Positions 8,224-17,500 of a stretch of DNA of 20,692 nucleotides are shown one piece after another. Position 1 is the first letter of the stretch; every line of letters starts with the position of its first letter. Origin of the DNA: JAVJRN01 sp047635055 (lineage in GTDB: Bacteria > Bacteroidota > Bacteroidia > Cytophagales > Cyclobacteriaceae); the NCBI GenBank assembly GCA_047635055.1, contig JBLIIJ010000069.1, positions 1 through 20,692 of the forward strand. The letters run 5' to 3'. A program made the position numbers and the translations under genes. The notes beneath the pieces are model-generated. The model worked only from the letters and a program-made list of their open reading frames with translations, was not told the DNA's origin and did no database searches.

Positions 8224-10347
8224 ATGGATCATTTGAATAAGTCATTAGGTCTATTCATGCTAGTGCTGGCAATGGCATTGTCATCTATGGCACAAGATAC
8301 GCTCAGAACTCTGGGTGATACATTGGCTTTTTACAGGAAAACAGCCAAACCATTATCGGAACTTAACAGCTCGGCAATTGAGTATGCACCATCCATATCA
8401 GCGGATGGCCGTACGATGATCTTGGAGTCAAATAGAGACGGTCGATATATGCTGTATGAATCTAAGCTCGTTAATGGAGTCTGGTCGACACCAGTTGCCA
8501 TAGATGCAATAAACAACTTTGGAGATTCTACCGATTTAATTGGAGGCCCGAGTATCTCCTTTGATGGAAACAAGCTTTTCTTTTTTGCCTCCTTTCGAAG
8601 TGGGTTTGGTAGCGAAGATATTTTCTTTTCAACCCGAGAAGGCGATACTTGGTCCACTCCAGAAAACATCGGGCAGCCGATCAATTCCCGTGGATATGAA
8701 GGTTTCCCATCAATATCGGCGGATGGCAAAACGATGTATTTTGTTCGACAGAATTTTGTTCCTCTATCAGATAAGGATCTTGCTAAATTATGGGAAAAAA
8801 AGGCCTGCTTTAGTATCCTAAAATCAGACAAACAAAAAGACGGGAGTTGGGGAAACCCTGAACTCTTACCTTATCCCATCAACCAAGACTGTGAAAAAGC
8901 ACCACGAATAATGGCGGATAATAAAACATTAATTTTTGCGTCAAACAGACTTGGCGGTAAAGGTGATTTTGACCTCTACCAAACGCAGCTCAATGCCGTT
9001 GGCGACTGGAAAACACCACTTGCATTGGAGTACGTAAATACGCCACTTGCCGATCAGTTTTCAAGTATTTCGGCACAGGGAGACCTCTTATATTATGTAT
9101 ATGATGCAAGCGAAATATATTCGGTAGAAATACCTCCTCATCTACAGCAATTCAAGAATGTAGTTATCCAGGGATATATTACAGATGGCAATACTGGAGC
9201 AGGAATAGGTACGAATATTGTTGTTTCGGATGCGTTTACGTCAAATGAAATAATGAATATTCGTAATAACCCGAATGACGGTAGGTATACGGTAGTATTG
9301 GCAGTTGGTAGTAATTACAATATTCAAATACAGACGGAAGGTTACACTTCCAAATCGCTGTTTTATGACTTAAGTGATGCGCATGAATATCAGGAAATCG
9401 ACCAGAACATTACGCTATACTCAAGTGCAAAACTGAATCTAAACATTTATGACAGTGACCTTTTTGAACCTATCTCAGCCAATGTCAAAGTTAAAGCTAT
9501 AGGCGCTACTACTTTTATCGTGGATACACAAAACAATATGAGTGGCCGCATTACCCTTGACTTACCACTTGGTGAAGTCTACGAAGTAATTGTAGACAAA
9601 GAACATTTTGATAGTAAATTTTTCACCCTGGATATATCCAACTTGGTGGTATATCCAGATTTCATTAGGGATGTGGAAATGGTCCCGCACAAGCGAAATG
9701 TGGATATCAATGTGGCAGATTTGGTCAACAATGGAAAAGTCAGGTCGCGCGTAAGAATTAGAAATAAGAATAGGGATGAAGTCATCACCGTCAATGGAAA
9801 TGAGACCGTAGCATTAAGAGTAGGTGATCGATATGAGATAGAAGCAACCTCAGATCAGGGTTATGCCTTCAACAGTACGGTAATCAACGTGCGCCCTGAA
9901 GGGGAAGAAATAGAAATTATCACAACAAATGATGAAGGTGTCTCGACGACTTCTACTGGTATCAGTGCTGCACTGGAATTAAAGCTGGTGCCATTGATAC
10001 CGGGAACCAACCTTACGCTCAAGGACATATTATTCGAAACGAATTCTGATCAAATGACGGAGATCTCCTTTAAAGAACTCGAACGAGTTGTTGTATTAAT
10101 CAAACAAAATTTAACACTGAAAGTAGAAGTTGCGGCTCATACAGATAATGTTGGATCTGCAGCATACAATGCCTCCCTATCCGAAAGAAGGGCTCAAACT
10201 GTTGCTAAATTTCTAGAGGAGAGGAAAATACCTGCGCAACGTTTTTTAGCAAAGGGGTATGGTGAAAGCCAACCATTGGTACCCAATGACTCTCCTGAAA
10301 ACAAAGCCCGAAACAGACGCGTGATCTTAAAAGTTCTTGAAATTTAA
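8224..10347 (+). CDS. PD40 beta-propeller / CRD / OmpA C-terminal protein (PorE-like)
   Basis: This 707-residue protein has a signal peptide (about 1-24, ending SSMA before QD). PD40/WD40-like propeller blades cover about 55-300; repeated motifs are APSISADGRTM, GPSISFDGNKL, FPSISADGKTM and APRIMADNKTL. A carboxypeptidase-regulatory-like beta-sandwich starts near VVIQGYITDGNTGAG (about 315-395) and is followed by further beta-rich modules. An OmpA C-terminal domain lies at about 590-707. In it, D641 (HTDN) and R656 (LSERRA), 15 residues apart, match the pair that binds diaminopimelate in peptidoglycan. The order propeller-CRD-OmpA is that of PorE of the type IX secretion system, but the N-terminal TPRs of PorE are missing here. 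It should be a periplasmic or outer-membrane-associated protein tied to the cell wall. It sits between the TPR-CHAT gene and an exported unknown, and only 11 nt separate it from the latter's likely ATG. Confidence 0.9.
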   Translation: MDHLNKSLGLFMLVLAMALSSMAQDTLRTLGDTLAFYRKTAKPLSELNSSAIEYAPSISADGRTMILESNRDGRYMLYESKLVNGVWSTPVAIDAINNFGDSTDLIGGPSISFDGNKLFFFASFRSGFGSEDIFFSTREGDTWSTPENIGQPINSRGYEGFPSISADGKTMYFVRQNFVPLSDKDLAKLWEKKACFSILKSDKQKDGSWGNPELLPYPINQDCEKAPRIMADNKTLIFASNRLGGKGDFDLYQTQLNAVGDWKTPLALEYVNTPLADQFSSISAQGDLLYYVYDASEIYSVEIPPHLQQFKNVVIQGYITDGNTGAGIGTNIVVSDAFTSNEIMNIRNNPNDGRYTVVLAVGSNYNIQIQTEGYTSKSLFYDLSDAHEYQEIDQNITLYSSAKLNLNIYDSDLFEPISANVKVKAIGATTFIVDTQNNMSGRITLDLPLGEVYEVIVDKEHFDSKFFTLDISNLVVYPDFIRDVEMVPHKRNVDINVADLVNNGKVRSRVRIRNKNRDEVITVNGNETVALRVGDRYEIEATSDQGYAFNSTVINVRPEGEEIEIITTNDEGVSTTSTGISAALELKLVPLIPGTNLTLKDILFETNSDQMTEISFKELERVVVLIKQNLTLKVEVAAHTDNVGSAAYNASLSERRAQTVAKFLEERKIPAQRFLAKGYGESQPLVPNDSPENKARNRRVILKVLEI

Positions 10348-10358
10348 ACCGATTGAAA

Positions 10359-12587
10359 ATGAAAAAAACAATACTATTTATCGTCGGTATTTCTTTTATT
10401 CTCTCCGTTTATGGACAGAAACAAGCGAAGTATGAAGACTACCTGCCCATCATGCTCGCTTTGCCTCCAAGTGGCGCTATTGCCTTACTTAAAACATACA
10501 GGGTTACTGAGCCTGAAAACGGCAGCATACACTTACAACTTGCCACCATTTATAATAAGCGGTATGCTGAAGGAGATCCTATTAAGAATTTTCAATATAA
10601 AATAGGCAATGCCGAATTAGCATTGCAATCGTATGAACTGGCTGAGCAAATCATTACAGAAAAAGACGTTAGAAGAAACAGTGCCTCTTATTTCAATTTT
10701 GGTAGCGTCAATGCTAAAGGAAAGCTGGAAGTCTCTTATGACAGCCTCTCTAACAACATTATAAATGCCAAAACTGAGCTAACTGCCTACATTAATAATG
10801 GCCCAATTATCTACGAAAAATTTACCACAAGCTTTAGCTATTATGATCAAGCACACAAGCTATTTACAGAAGTTGTTGGTGAGTATGCCACTTTTAAAGA
10901 CCTCTACCTACTATTCAACGCAGACTTAGATGGCAAATTAGAAAAACTCAAACAAGCTTATCTTCAATCCATATCTTATTTTGATGAATATAAAAATGCC
11001 ATAGGTGCTTATCCAATTAACTATAACCAAGCGTTAATCGTAGAGGAGATATTAGTGTACCGGCTCAATGGACTCGAAGCGCAAATAAATTTCCTTGAAC
11101 CAAAGATCAGCGTCTGGAACTATGCCAAATGGGTCGATAATACGAGGGCTACCATTGCTGATGAGATTAAAGCATTACGAGAAAGTCTAATTGTAGAGGA
11201 CATTCGATTGAACAATTCCATAACCAATGTATCCTCAAGATTACAAAATGACGATTATAAAGAATTAAAAGTAAGTAAAGAGGTCTTGTTCAACCTTAGA
11301 AAGTACGACCTCAACTCTGTCGTGGAACCCACCTTTAGATATAAGGAAAAACGACACGACTTGCTCTATCACGACCTACTGAGTAAATCGCTGGATACTG
11401 ATGATAATATATCCGAGGATAGACGTTTGTTCCTCTATGGCCAGCTTATCAATAAGCTTATAGAAACGGATAGTAGCCTCACCACTATCACCGAGAAAAA
11501 CGATGATGTTTCATCAGCCAAATATGGTGATTTTATTCAAACACAATACGGGTCGCAAGAAGGAATTGAAACATATGTCAACGCGGAAAGAGCTTCAGGA
11601 AGAAACCTTAAATCATCTTACATCAACCTGCTTCAAGAAAAACTTATTCTAAGAATCAATGCTGATACTTTAAAAAGTGAAGCTAAGTATAAAAAAAAGA
11701 TGCTAAGGCTCTATGTCAGTCCAGCACAGGATTCCTTAAGTTTTGATTCAGCACTATATATCACCACACACAAGGTTATCAATTTTGACAGCTCTGCTTT
11801 CATCGCTGGTACATTTATTCATCCTAAAGAAAAAAAAATGGCTGCTTTTACGGCGGGTGTGACCAAAGATGGGAAAATAGGTTGGTATAATGAACATCTC
11901 CTTGAAGTAGACAGTGGGATATTTGATGCAGATACGAGAGTAGGAGCAATGACTAGAGTCCCAGGTGGAATTGGTCTCGTACTGAATGCCAGTCAAACTA
12001 GCACAGGAAAAAAGACCAATAAGATCTTCATAATTAATGAAACCGGTGAAACCACTTTTGAAAGACGGCTAAACACTTTCCACTTCCCAAGAGAAATCCT
12101 GTATAATGATATCGACAATAGCTTAAATATTGTATTTAAAGGAAACAATTATTTGGAAGACATTACTATCGAAAATGAGCTTGTGCTTGCCAATTTCACC
12201 CTTTTGGGAGACCTTCAATGGCAACACAGATTTAAGTTTAAAGGAGACGTTACAGGCGTGTTAAATATCGGTGAAGCATATCTCGTATTGGGTAATTACA
12301 AAGAAATGAGAAGTTTGTCAGGTCAAATAAAACGAGCGGACGCGTCACCACTAACTACAAATACTTATTTGCTCAAGTTCAACAAATCGGGCATGTCGGA
12401 TATCAGGTTTATTGAGAATGTTGGATCCAGTAATTTGTTGGAAAGCATTAAAGTAAGTAATGATTGCATTAACCTTTTTGGTAACAAAGGTGAGTATAAC
12501 AAAAATGCCCGACTTCAAAACGAATCAGGCACTTGGTTCCACATACTCATCAATCGAAACCTAGAAATACTAAGCGCTAACTTATGA
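10359..12587 (+). CDS. Exported protein of unknown family
   Basis: I do not recognise this 742-residue protein. I place the start at the ATG at 10359 because MKKTILFIVGISFILSVYG is a clean signal peptide and the ATG lies 11 nt after the OmpA gene's stop. A TTG two codons upstream would only add MK. The N-terminal two thirds look helical, with TPR-like stretches such as SIHLQLATIYNKRYAEGD and NAELALQSYELAEQII, then long charged helices. The last third (from about residue 450) is beta-rich with glycine turns (AFTAGVTKDGKIGWYNEH, RVPGGIGLVLNAS, LGDLQWQHRFKFKGDV, GEAYLVLGNYKEM), which suggests propeller-like or sandwich folds. There is no lipobox cysteine and no recognisable catalytic motif. The tight spacing makes it the third member of the TPR-CHAT/OmpA operon, so a partner, substrate or sensor for them is plausible but inferred. 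Its stop overlaps the convergent rluB gene. Confidence 0.85.
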   Translation: MKKTILFIVGISFILSVYGQKQAKYEDYLPIMLALPPSGAIALLKTYRVTEPENGSIHLQLATIYNKRYAEGDPIKNFQYKIGNAELALQSYELAEQIITEKDVRRNSASYFNFGSVNAKGKLEVSYDSLSNNIINAKTELTAYINNGPIIYEKFTTSFSYYDQAHKLFTEVVGEYATFKDLYLLFNADLDGKLEKLKQAYLQSISYFDEYKNAIGAYPINYNQALIVEEILVYRLNGLEAQINFLEPKISVWNYAKWVDNTRATIADEIKALRESLIVEDIRLNNSITNVSSRLQNDDYKELKVSKEVLFNLRKYDLNSVVEPTFRYKEKRHDLLYHDLLSKSLDTDDNISEDRRLFLYGQLINKLIETDSSLTTITEKNDDVSSAKYGDFIQTQYGSQEGIETYVNAERASGRNLKSSYINLLQEKLILRINADTLKSEAKYKKKMLRLYVSPAQDSLSFDSALYITTHKVINFDSSAFIAGTFIHPKEKKMAAFTAGVTKDGKIGWYNEHLLEVDSGIFDADTRVGAMTRVPGGIGLVLNASQTSTGKKTNKIFIINETGETTFERRLNTFHFPREILYNDIDNSLNIVFKGNNYLEDITIENELVLANFTLLGDLQWQHRFKFKGDVTGVLNIGEAYLVLGNYKEMRSLSGQIKRADASPLTTNTYLLKFNKSGMSDIRFIENVGSSNLLESIKVSNDCINLFGNKGEYNKNARLQNESGTWFHILINRNLEILSANL

Positions 12588-13376
12588 AGTCTTTTTATTT
12601 GAGGTAATATTTTTCAAATTAATAATCTCCTTTTCATCTAGATGACGCCATTTTCCACGTGGCAGATTCTTCTTGGTAAGGTTACCGAACATGACCCTAT
12701 CTAACTTCTCTACTCTATAGCCTACCGCTTCAAAAATTCGTCTAACAATCCGGTTTTTACCCATATGGATCTCAATTCCCAAATTCAGGTTATCATCACC
12801 AAGAGTAGCCATTTCTTTTACTTCGGCAACACCGTCCTCCAATTCTAAGCCTTTGAGTATGGCTTCAAAATCTACCATCGTAATTGGCTTATCCAATAAG
12901 ACTTGATAAATCTTTTTTATTCCAAAGGCAGGATGCGTCAATTTTTTAGCCAAATCACCATCATTGGTAAATAGCAAAAGTCCCGTCGTTTGACGATCGA
13001 GCCTACCCACAGGGTAAATTCTCTCCTCACAGGCCTTTTCTACCAACTGCATCACCGTATTTCTATTTTTCGGATCAGACGCTGTAGTAATGAAGTCCTT
13101 AGGCTTATTAAGAAGTACATATCGAGGCTTTTCAGGATTCAACAGTTTATTCAGGTGCTTGACATTATCTGTCTTTTTCACCTTATAGCCCATTTCTCTT
13201 ACTACTTCGCCATTAACTTTAACTTGGCCATCTGCAATTAACTTATCCGCGTCTCGTCTTGAGCATACCCCAGAATTTGCGATGTATTTATTCAATCGCG
13301 TTTCCTCAGGCTCAGCGGGCTTCTCTACTTTCTTAATGAACTTTCGTGGTTCTGGTTTTCTTTTTGGGTTTTTCAC
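12582..13376 (-). CDS. rluB: 23S rRNA pseudouridine synthase, RluB-type
   Basis: This 264-residue protein has a basic N-terminal extension (about 1-25), an S4 RNA-binding domain (about 26-75, RLNKYIANSGVCSRRDADKLI) and a RsuA/RluB-class catalytic domain. The catalytic aspartate is D127 in YPVGRLDRQTTGLLLFTNDG. The later motif GKNRIVRRIFEAVGY is also typical. Family members isomerise a uridine in the peptidyl-transferase region of 23S rRNA; RluB is the closest fit by length and by neighbourhood with scpB, but a RsuA or RluE relative cannot be fully excluded. The start is GTG at 13374-13376, sharing one base with the TAG of scpB (TAGTG), which points to translational coupling. At its 3' end it overlaps the convergent CHAT-operon gene by six bases. 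Confidence 0.92.
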   Translation of the reverse strand: MKNPKRKPEPRKFIKKVEKPAEPEETRLNKYIANSGVCSRRDADKLIADGQVKVNGEVVREMGYKVKKTDNVKHLNKLLNPEKPRYVLLNKPKDFITTASDPKNRNTVMQLVEKACEERIYPVGRLDRQTTGLLLFTNDGDLAKKLTHPAFGIKKIYQVLLDKPITMVDFEAILKGLELEDGVAEVKEMATLGDDNLNLGIEIHMGKNRIVRRIFEAVGYRVEKLDRVMFGNLTKKNLPRGKWRHLDEKEIINLKNITSNKKTS

Positions 13377-13936
13377 TATTCCTTCTCCTCTCCTATAGTA
13401 TTTTCTTCGTGCATAAAGTCTTTCGGCGTTGGCAAGTCCTTCAAATTGTTGATGCCAAAATAATCCATGAATTGCTGACTAGTGCCGTATAACAATGGCT
13501 TTCCTACTGTCTCAGCTTTTCCTTTAATTTCAATTAATTCTTTTTCCAGCAGTTTGTGAACTGCATAATCGCAATTTACTCCTCTTATTTGTTCCAGCCC
13601 AGATTTAGTGACTGGCTGTTTGTATGCAATGATTGATAATGTCTCCAAGGCTGAAGTGCTCAACCTTTTTTTTGACTGTTGCTTTAGAAGAATGCCAATA
13701 CTTGCCTGATAAGCAGGCTTAGTCAAAAACTGAAAGCCTCCACCACTTTCAATTAACTCGAAAGAAAACTCATCAACAGAAAATTTTTCTCTAACAGCAA
13801 GTATTGCAGCTTCTACATCCGCTTCTGGCACATCTGCTTCAAACATTTCCTTGAGACAGCTCACCAAGTCATTAATGTTAATTGGCTTGGGAGAGCAAAA
13901 AATTAATGCCTCAACATGATTAAGCAGAAAGTCCAT
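13376..13936 (-). CDS. scpB: Segregation and condensation protein B
   Basis: This 186-residue protein is an ScpB homologue with two winged-helix domains. Diagnostic segments are VEALIFCSPKPI at the N-terminus, FQFLTKPAY, LSTSALETLSIIAYKQPVTK, IEQIRGVNCDYAVHKLLEK-like wording (here LEQIRGVNCDYAVHKLLEK) and GKPLLYGTSQQFMDYFGI. ScpB dimers bind the kleisin ScpA in the SMC complex, which compacts and segregates the chromosome in the cytoplasm. No scpA is adjacent. The ATG at 13934-13936 overlaps the TAA of the dksA-like gene (TAATG), and the TAG at its end overlaps the rluB start, so three proteins are probably made from one coupled message. The scpB-rluB pair is also common in other phyla. Confidence 0.95.
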   Translation of the reverse strand: MDFLLNHVEALIFCSPKPININDLVSCLKEMFEADVPEADVEAAILAVREKFSVDEFSFELIESGGGFQFLTKPAYQASIGILLKQQSKKRLSTSALETLSIIAYKQPVTKSGLEQIRGVNCDYAVHKLLEKELIEIKGKAETVGKPLLYGTSQQFMDYFGINNLKDLPTPKDFMHEENTIGEEKE

Positions 13937-14313
13937 TAAGTCTTATTGAGCTTTGCTTCGATGGAATGCATGGTGTGCGGTACCGCTTTGAGACGATCTT
14001 TACCTATCAATTTCCCTGTGTCAACGCAAATTCCATAAGTACCGTTTTTGATACGTACAACCGCATTTTCTAAGTTGTTGATAAATTTTTGTTGCCGTCC
14101 TGCAAGCTGATTTAACTGCTCTTTTTCTGCCGTCTCCGCGCCATCTTCGAGCGTCTTTACAGAACTTCCGGTTCCTCCTGTGTCATCCCCTCTATCACGC
14201 TGCATCGATGATCTTAATGAATGTAATTCCGATCTTGCCTTGTCTAGCTTTTCGTTCAATAACGCTTCAAATTCTTTTAATTCATCTTCTGAATATTTTG
14301 TTTTTTCCGCCAT
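13936..14313 (-). CDS. TraR/DksA-family protein with degenerate zinc finger
   Basis: This 125-residue protein has the DksA/TraR layout: a long N-terminal coiled coil (about 7-90, interrupted by a flexible GDDTGGTGSS segment near 42-51) and a C-terminal globular part with YGICVDTGKLIGKDRLKAVPHTM. Classical DksA binds Zn with four cysteines in the finger. Here only C96 remains, as I recall for many Bacteroidetes members, so it probably does not bind zinc in the usual way. DksA-like proteins enter the RNA polymerase secondary channel and adjust initiation, often with ppGpp; for this variant that is family inference. It is the first gene of the operon, and its stop overlaps the scpB start. The promoter should lie within 14314-14435, but I found no clear consensus. 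Confidence 0.9.
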   Translation of the reverse strand: MAEKTKYSEDELKEFEALLNEKLDKARSELHSLRSSMQRDRGDDTGGTGSSVKTLEDGAETAEKEQLNQLAGRQQKFINNLENAVVRIKNGTYGICVDTGKLIGKDRLKAVPHTMHSIEAKLNKT

Positions 14314-14435
14314 ATCAACTTCGATTTATTAAAGGTTCTAATAATTAAGCGCTAAAGTACTGAAAGCTTGCAAGATTGAAAAGAAGATTGTCGAATAGCG
14401 TTTAGGAATAAATCACTAAAACAGATTACCCAAAG

Positions 14436-14495
14436 AAAAAAAAACCGAGGGTATTTGAAATATAATGTATTGTTGTACATAAATACGACCCCCGG
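14436..14495 (-). terminator. Rho-independent terminator of the lamin-tail gene
   Basis: On the minus strand the arm CCGGGGGT..ATTT (from 14495 down) pairs with AAATACCCTCGG (14456-14445) with one wobble and a small bulge, and an inner ATGTA/TACAT stem sits in the loop. Nine T residues follow (A-run at 14436-14444 on the plus strand). It lies about 75 nt beyond the stop of the giant minus-strand gene and should separate its transcript from the dksA-scpB-rluB operon. Confidence 0.8.
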
Positions 14496-14524
14496 ATTCA
14501 GCAACAAATGTGCTGAGTTTTTTT
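14496..14524 (+). terminator. Plus-oriented hairpin with T-run
   Basis: TCAGCA at 14498-14503 pairs exactly with TGCTGA at 14511-14516 around ACAAATG and is followed by seven T (14518-14524). It has the form of an intrinsic terminator on the plus strand, but no plus-strand gene reads toward it. It directly abuts the minus-strand terminator, so it may block antisense transcription into the giant gene. Confidence 0.55.
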
Positions 14525-14569
14525 AACAACTGAATTACTATACTCCCTGTTATTAAAAAAGAAAAATAT

Positions 14570-17500
14570 TTATCTCCCTACCACAACTGTCTCCCGCATG
14601 ACTTCTTTATTCCCTGATCCGTCGTAAAGCTCAAAAACAACGATATAATATCCCATTCTTACCACATCACCCGACTCGTTAGTACCGTTCCACAGCATAA
14701 AACCAGCTGTTGATAATGATGATCCATTGGCCAATGACTTTGTAAGTTGACCACTTTGATTATAGACATTTACATTGGCAAACATTCCCGATTTGGCTAA
14801 AGTATAGTTTATAGTGGTGAAGCTTTGCATGGCGGCAGAACCATTGAGGCCGGGTACAAATACTTTTGGCACTATACTCACTCTACCAACAATTCCTTGG
14901 CCATCTAAAATTTGTGAGTTCTCATATCCAGGCGTTCCAAAATCCACCAAACTTGATGCTGACGTCCAGTTGTTGCGGTCATTGGTGGGGTTCTCAAAAC
15001 TGATGCGCTCTAACGAAACGCCATCTACAGCTTCAAGTAAAGAGCTGTGATCGTCTTCATCATAGCTAAACTGATCTAAAATAGTACCCCTCTGATCCAT
15101 AAGGGCTACCGTCCCATCTGTATTTGGGTATGTTGGCATGCTTGACAAATTATGCATATTCGATTGAATTGAATTTGGAAATTGCGTAGCTACTATTGCG
15201 GCATCTGTCGTTAAAACCAAATAGCTTTTCGGACCAAGGATCAAATTGCTTTCACTGATCATGGAGACTTGAGAAACCTCCTCGTCTTGAATCCTGCCAA
15301 GTTGCCAATCTTTTAGGTTTACATAATCGTCTGATATATTGTAAACCTCCACATAATCGACACCATCGCCTTTTGGATTAAAAAGTATTTCATTGATAAT
15401 AATATAAGTACCTACACTTTCCACAGGGTAAATGAAACTGGAAGAAGCTTTAGAGAGGTTTCCATTGCAATCTTCCAAGTTTGTGAACCGTACATCGTAT
15501 GGCTGATTTGGGAGGAAACTGTCACTAAACTCCGCAACAATTTTATTTCTTGCAAGGCTGGTAAAAAGGATTGAACGGAAATTGAGCGATGGTGTAATCT
15601 CAACAGTTACGGCATCAAGGCTTCCCGAGGACAATCGTTCGTTAAAAACGGCTTCAAATGAATTTGGCGAGGAAAAATCTACTTGTAGCAACTCCGGTCC
15701 AAAATTATCAGGAATAGAAGTGCTAGTACTATTTGATCGCCCAGGAGTACCTCCATTCGTATTGACGGAAGCCGACCAGTTTAATGCTTCCGCACAAGGA
15801 TTAGAGGTATCTTTCATTTCCAAGGAAATTCCACCATCGCTATCTTTTTCATACCAATCAGCGGTATAGTTCATGTCAAAAATGAGCTGATCACTGTTCA
15901 AAAGTCCTACATAATCAGCGCTATTCGATATAGAAATCCAACCTGTAAGGCCATATGTCGTACCAAATTCGCTGTAGGAGGCAACAGCACTGGTCGGACA
16001 TAAAATGACAATTTCCAAAGGAGCTAAAACAATAGAACTTAAAAAAACACTATCGTCCCCCACGATGAGCTGCACTTCATCCAAACTAATCAGGTCAGCC
16101 GTCATATTTTGCAACTCAAAAAACTCCGCACTCGGAAGGTCAATTGCCGGATCTGGATCCGCCATCATTTCAGAAATTAGCACTTCATTAAAGTTTGGCT
16201 TTCTCCCTTTTCCAAATGATATGGTTGCGGGCTCCATGATATTACCAGAGCAATCAGCAATACCAGAAACCAATATTTCATAACGCACGCCGATCACTAA
16301 CACTTCCTCTAAAACCACCTCGACAATTGTCGCATTTTGTGAAGTGATCAAAAAAGTGTCCACTGATACCCCGCTGAAACTTATTCTTTCCACACTGGAA
16401 GTGTCCAATGCTTCGCTAAATAATAAACGTAGTGTTTTATCAGAAAGCAACGCTTGGTCAATGATCACCGGAGCTTCCGCATCTACGTCTAAACTAAAGA
16501 CTGAATTTTCACCTCCGGGAGTTCCACCTAATTCGCTTTCAGACGCCATCCAATTCGCTTGCCCAGGACATGGGCTCATCGGATTGATGAGCTCCAAGCT
16601 ATAGCCACCATCATCTTTATCCGTATTGCGATACCATTCTTTGGAATAATTTATCTCCTCTATGGTTTCCTCATACTTATTGGATAAAACCAGACTATCA
16701 AGCGTATTTCCCAAGTTTGGAAGGGATGCTACGCCAATGACATTCATTCCCTCGAACAATGCGATGCTGGATGAAGGCACCAAAGCGATGTATTCTCCCG
16801 GCTCAATTTCCCTACTTGGTAAGGCAACACTTTTGGTCGGATCGGAGAGAAATAGGACGTCAAGATCAAAGCTTTTATCTGTCGCATTATAGAGTTCCAA
16901 ATACTCTACTTCAGGAAGGCCAATCGCCGGCGTTGGATCAGCCATTATTTCGGTGATAATTACCTCGCCAAATACTGGAATATACCCATCCCCAAGGACG
17001 ATATTAAAAGCTTCCATTTCATTTCCACTGCAGTCTTTTGGACCGGTTAAGGTTAAACCGTAAGTAGCATTTCTCTCCATGATTTGACCAAAAAAGAAGG
17101 TCGCTTCATTGGCTTCTTGATTAAAGGAAATACTTGAAATCCCAAACCCTTCTGAGGCAGTTGTCACCACGGATAGACTGTCCATATATTCACTAAAAGT
17201 GATTTCTAGGGTATCTACTTTTAGCTGAAAATCTATGACTTTAGGCGCTAGCGTATCCGGCGATAAACTGTAAACACTATTTTGCTCTCCTGGCGTGCCT
17301 CCATTGGGTGAGGTTGAAGCTGACCAATTCAAGAAAGTAGGGCAAGTTGGTTCAGGATTAATCAACTCTAAACTGTACCCTCCGTCATCCCTTAGGTTGT
17401 CAGCGTACCAGTCAGAGGAATAATTAACTTCATCAATGGTTATTGCCGTAATGGTTTTTAGCCTTAGACTATCCCCTAGGTTGCCCAAGCTTGGAAATTG

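Noticed and set aside
8224..10347. True PorE of the type IX secretion system
   Set aside because: The propeller-CRD-OmpA order matches, but the N-terminal TPR part is missing and no other por/gld genes are in the window. I therefore call it only PorE-like.
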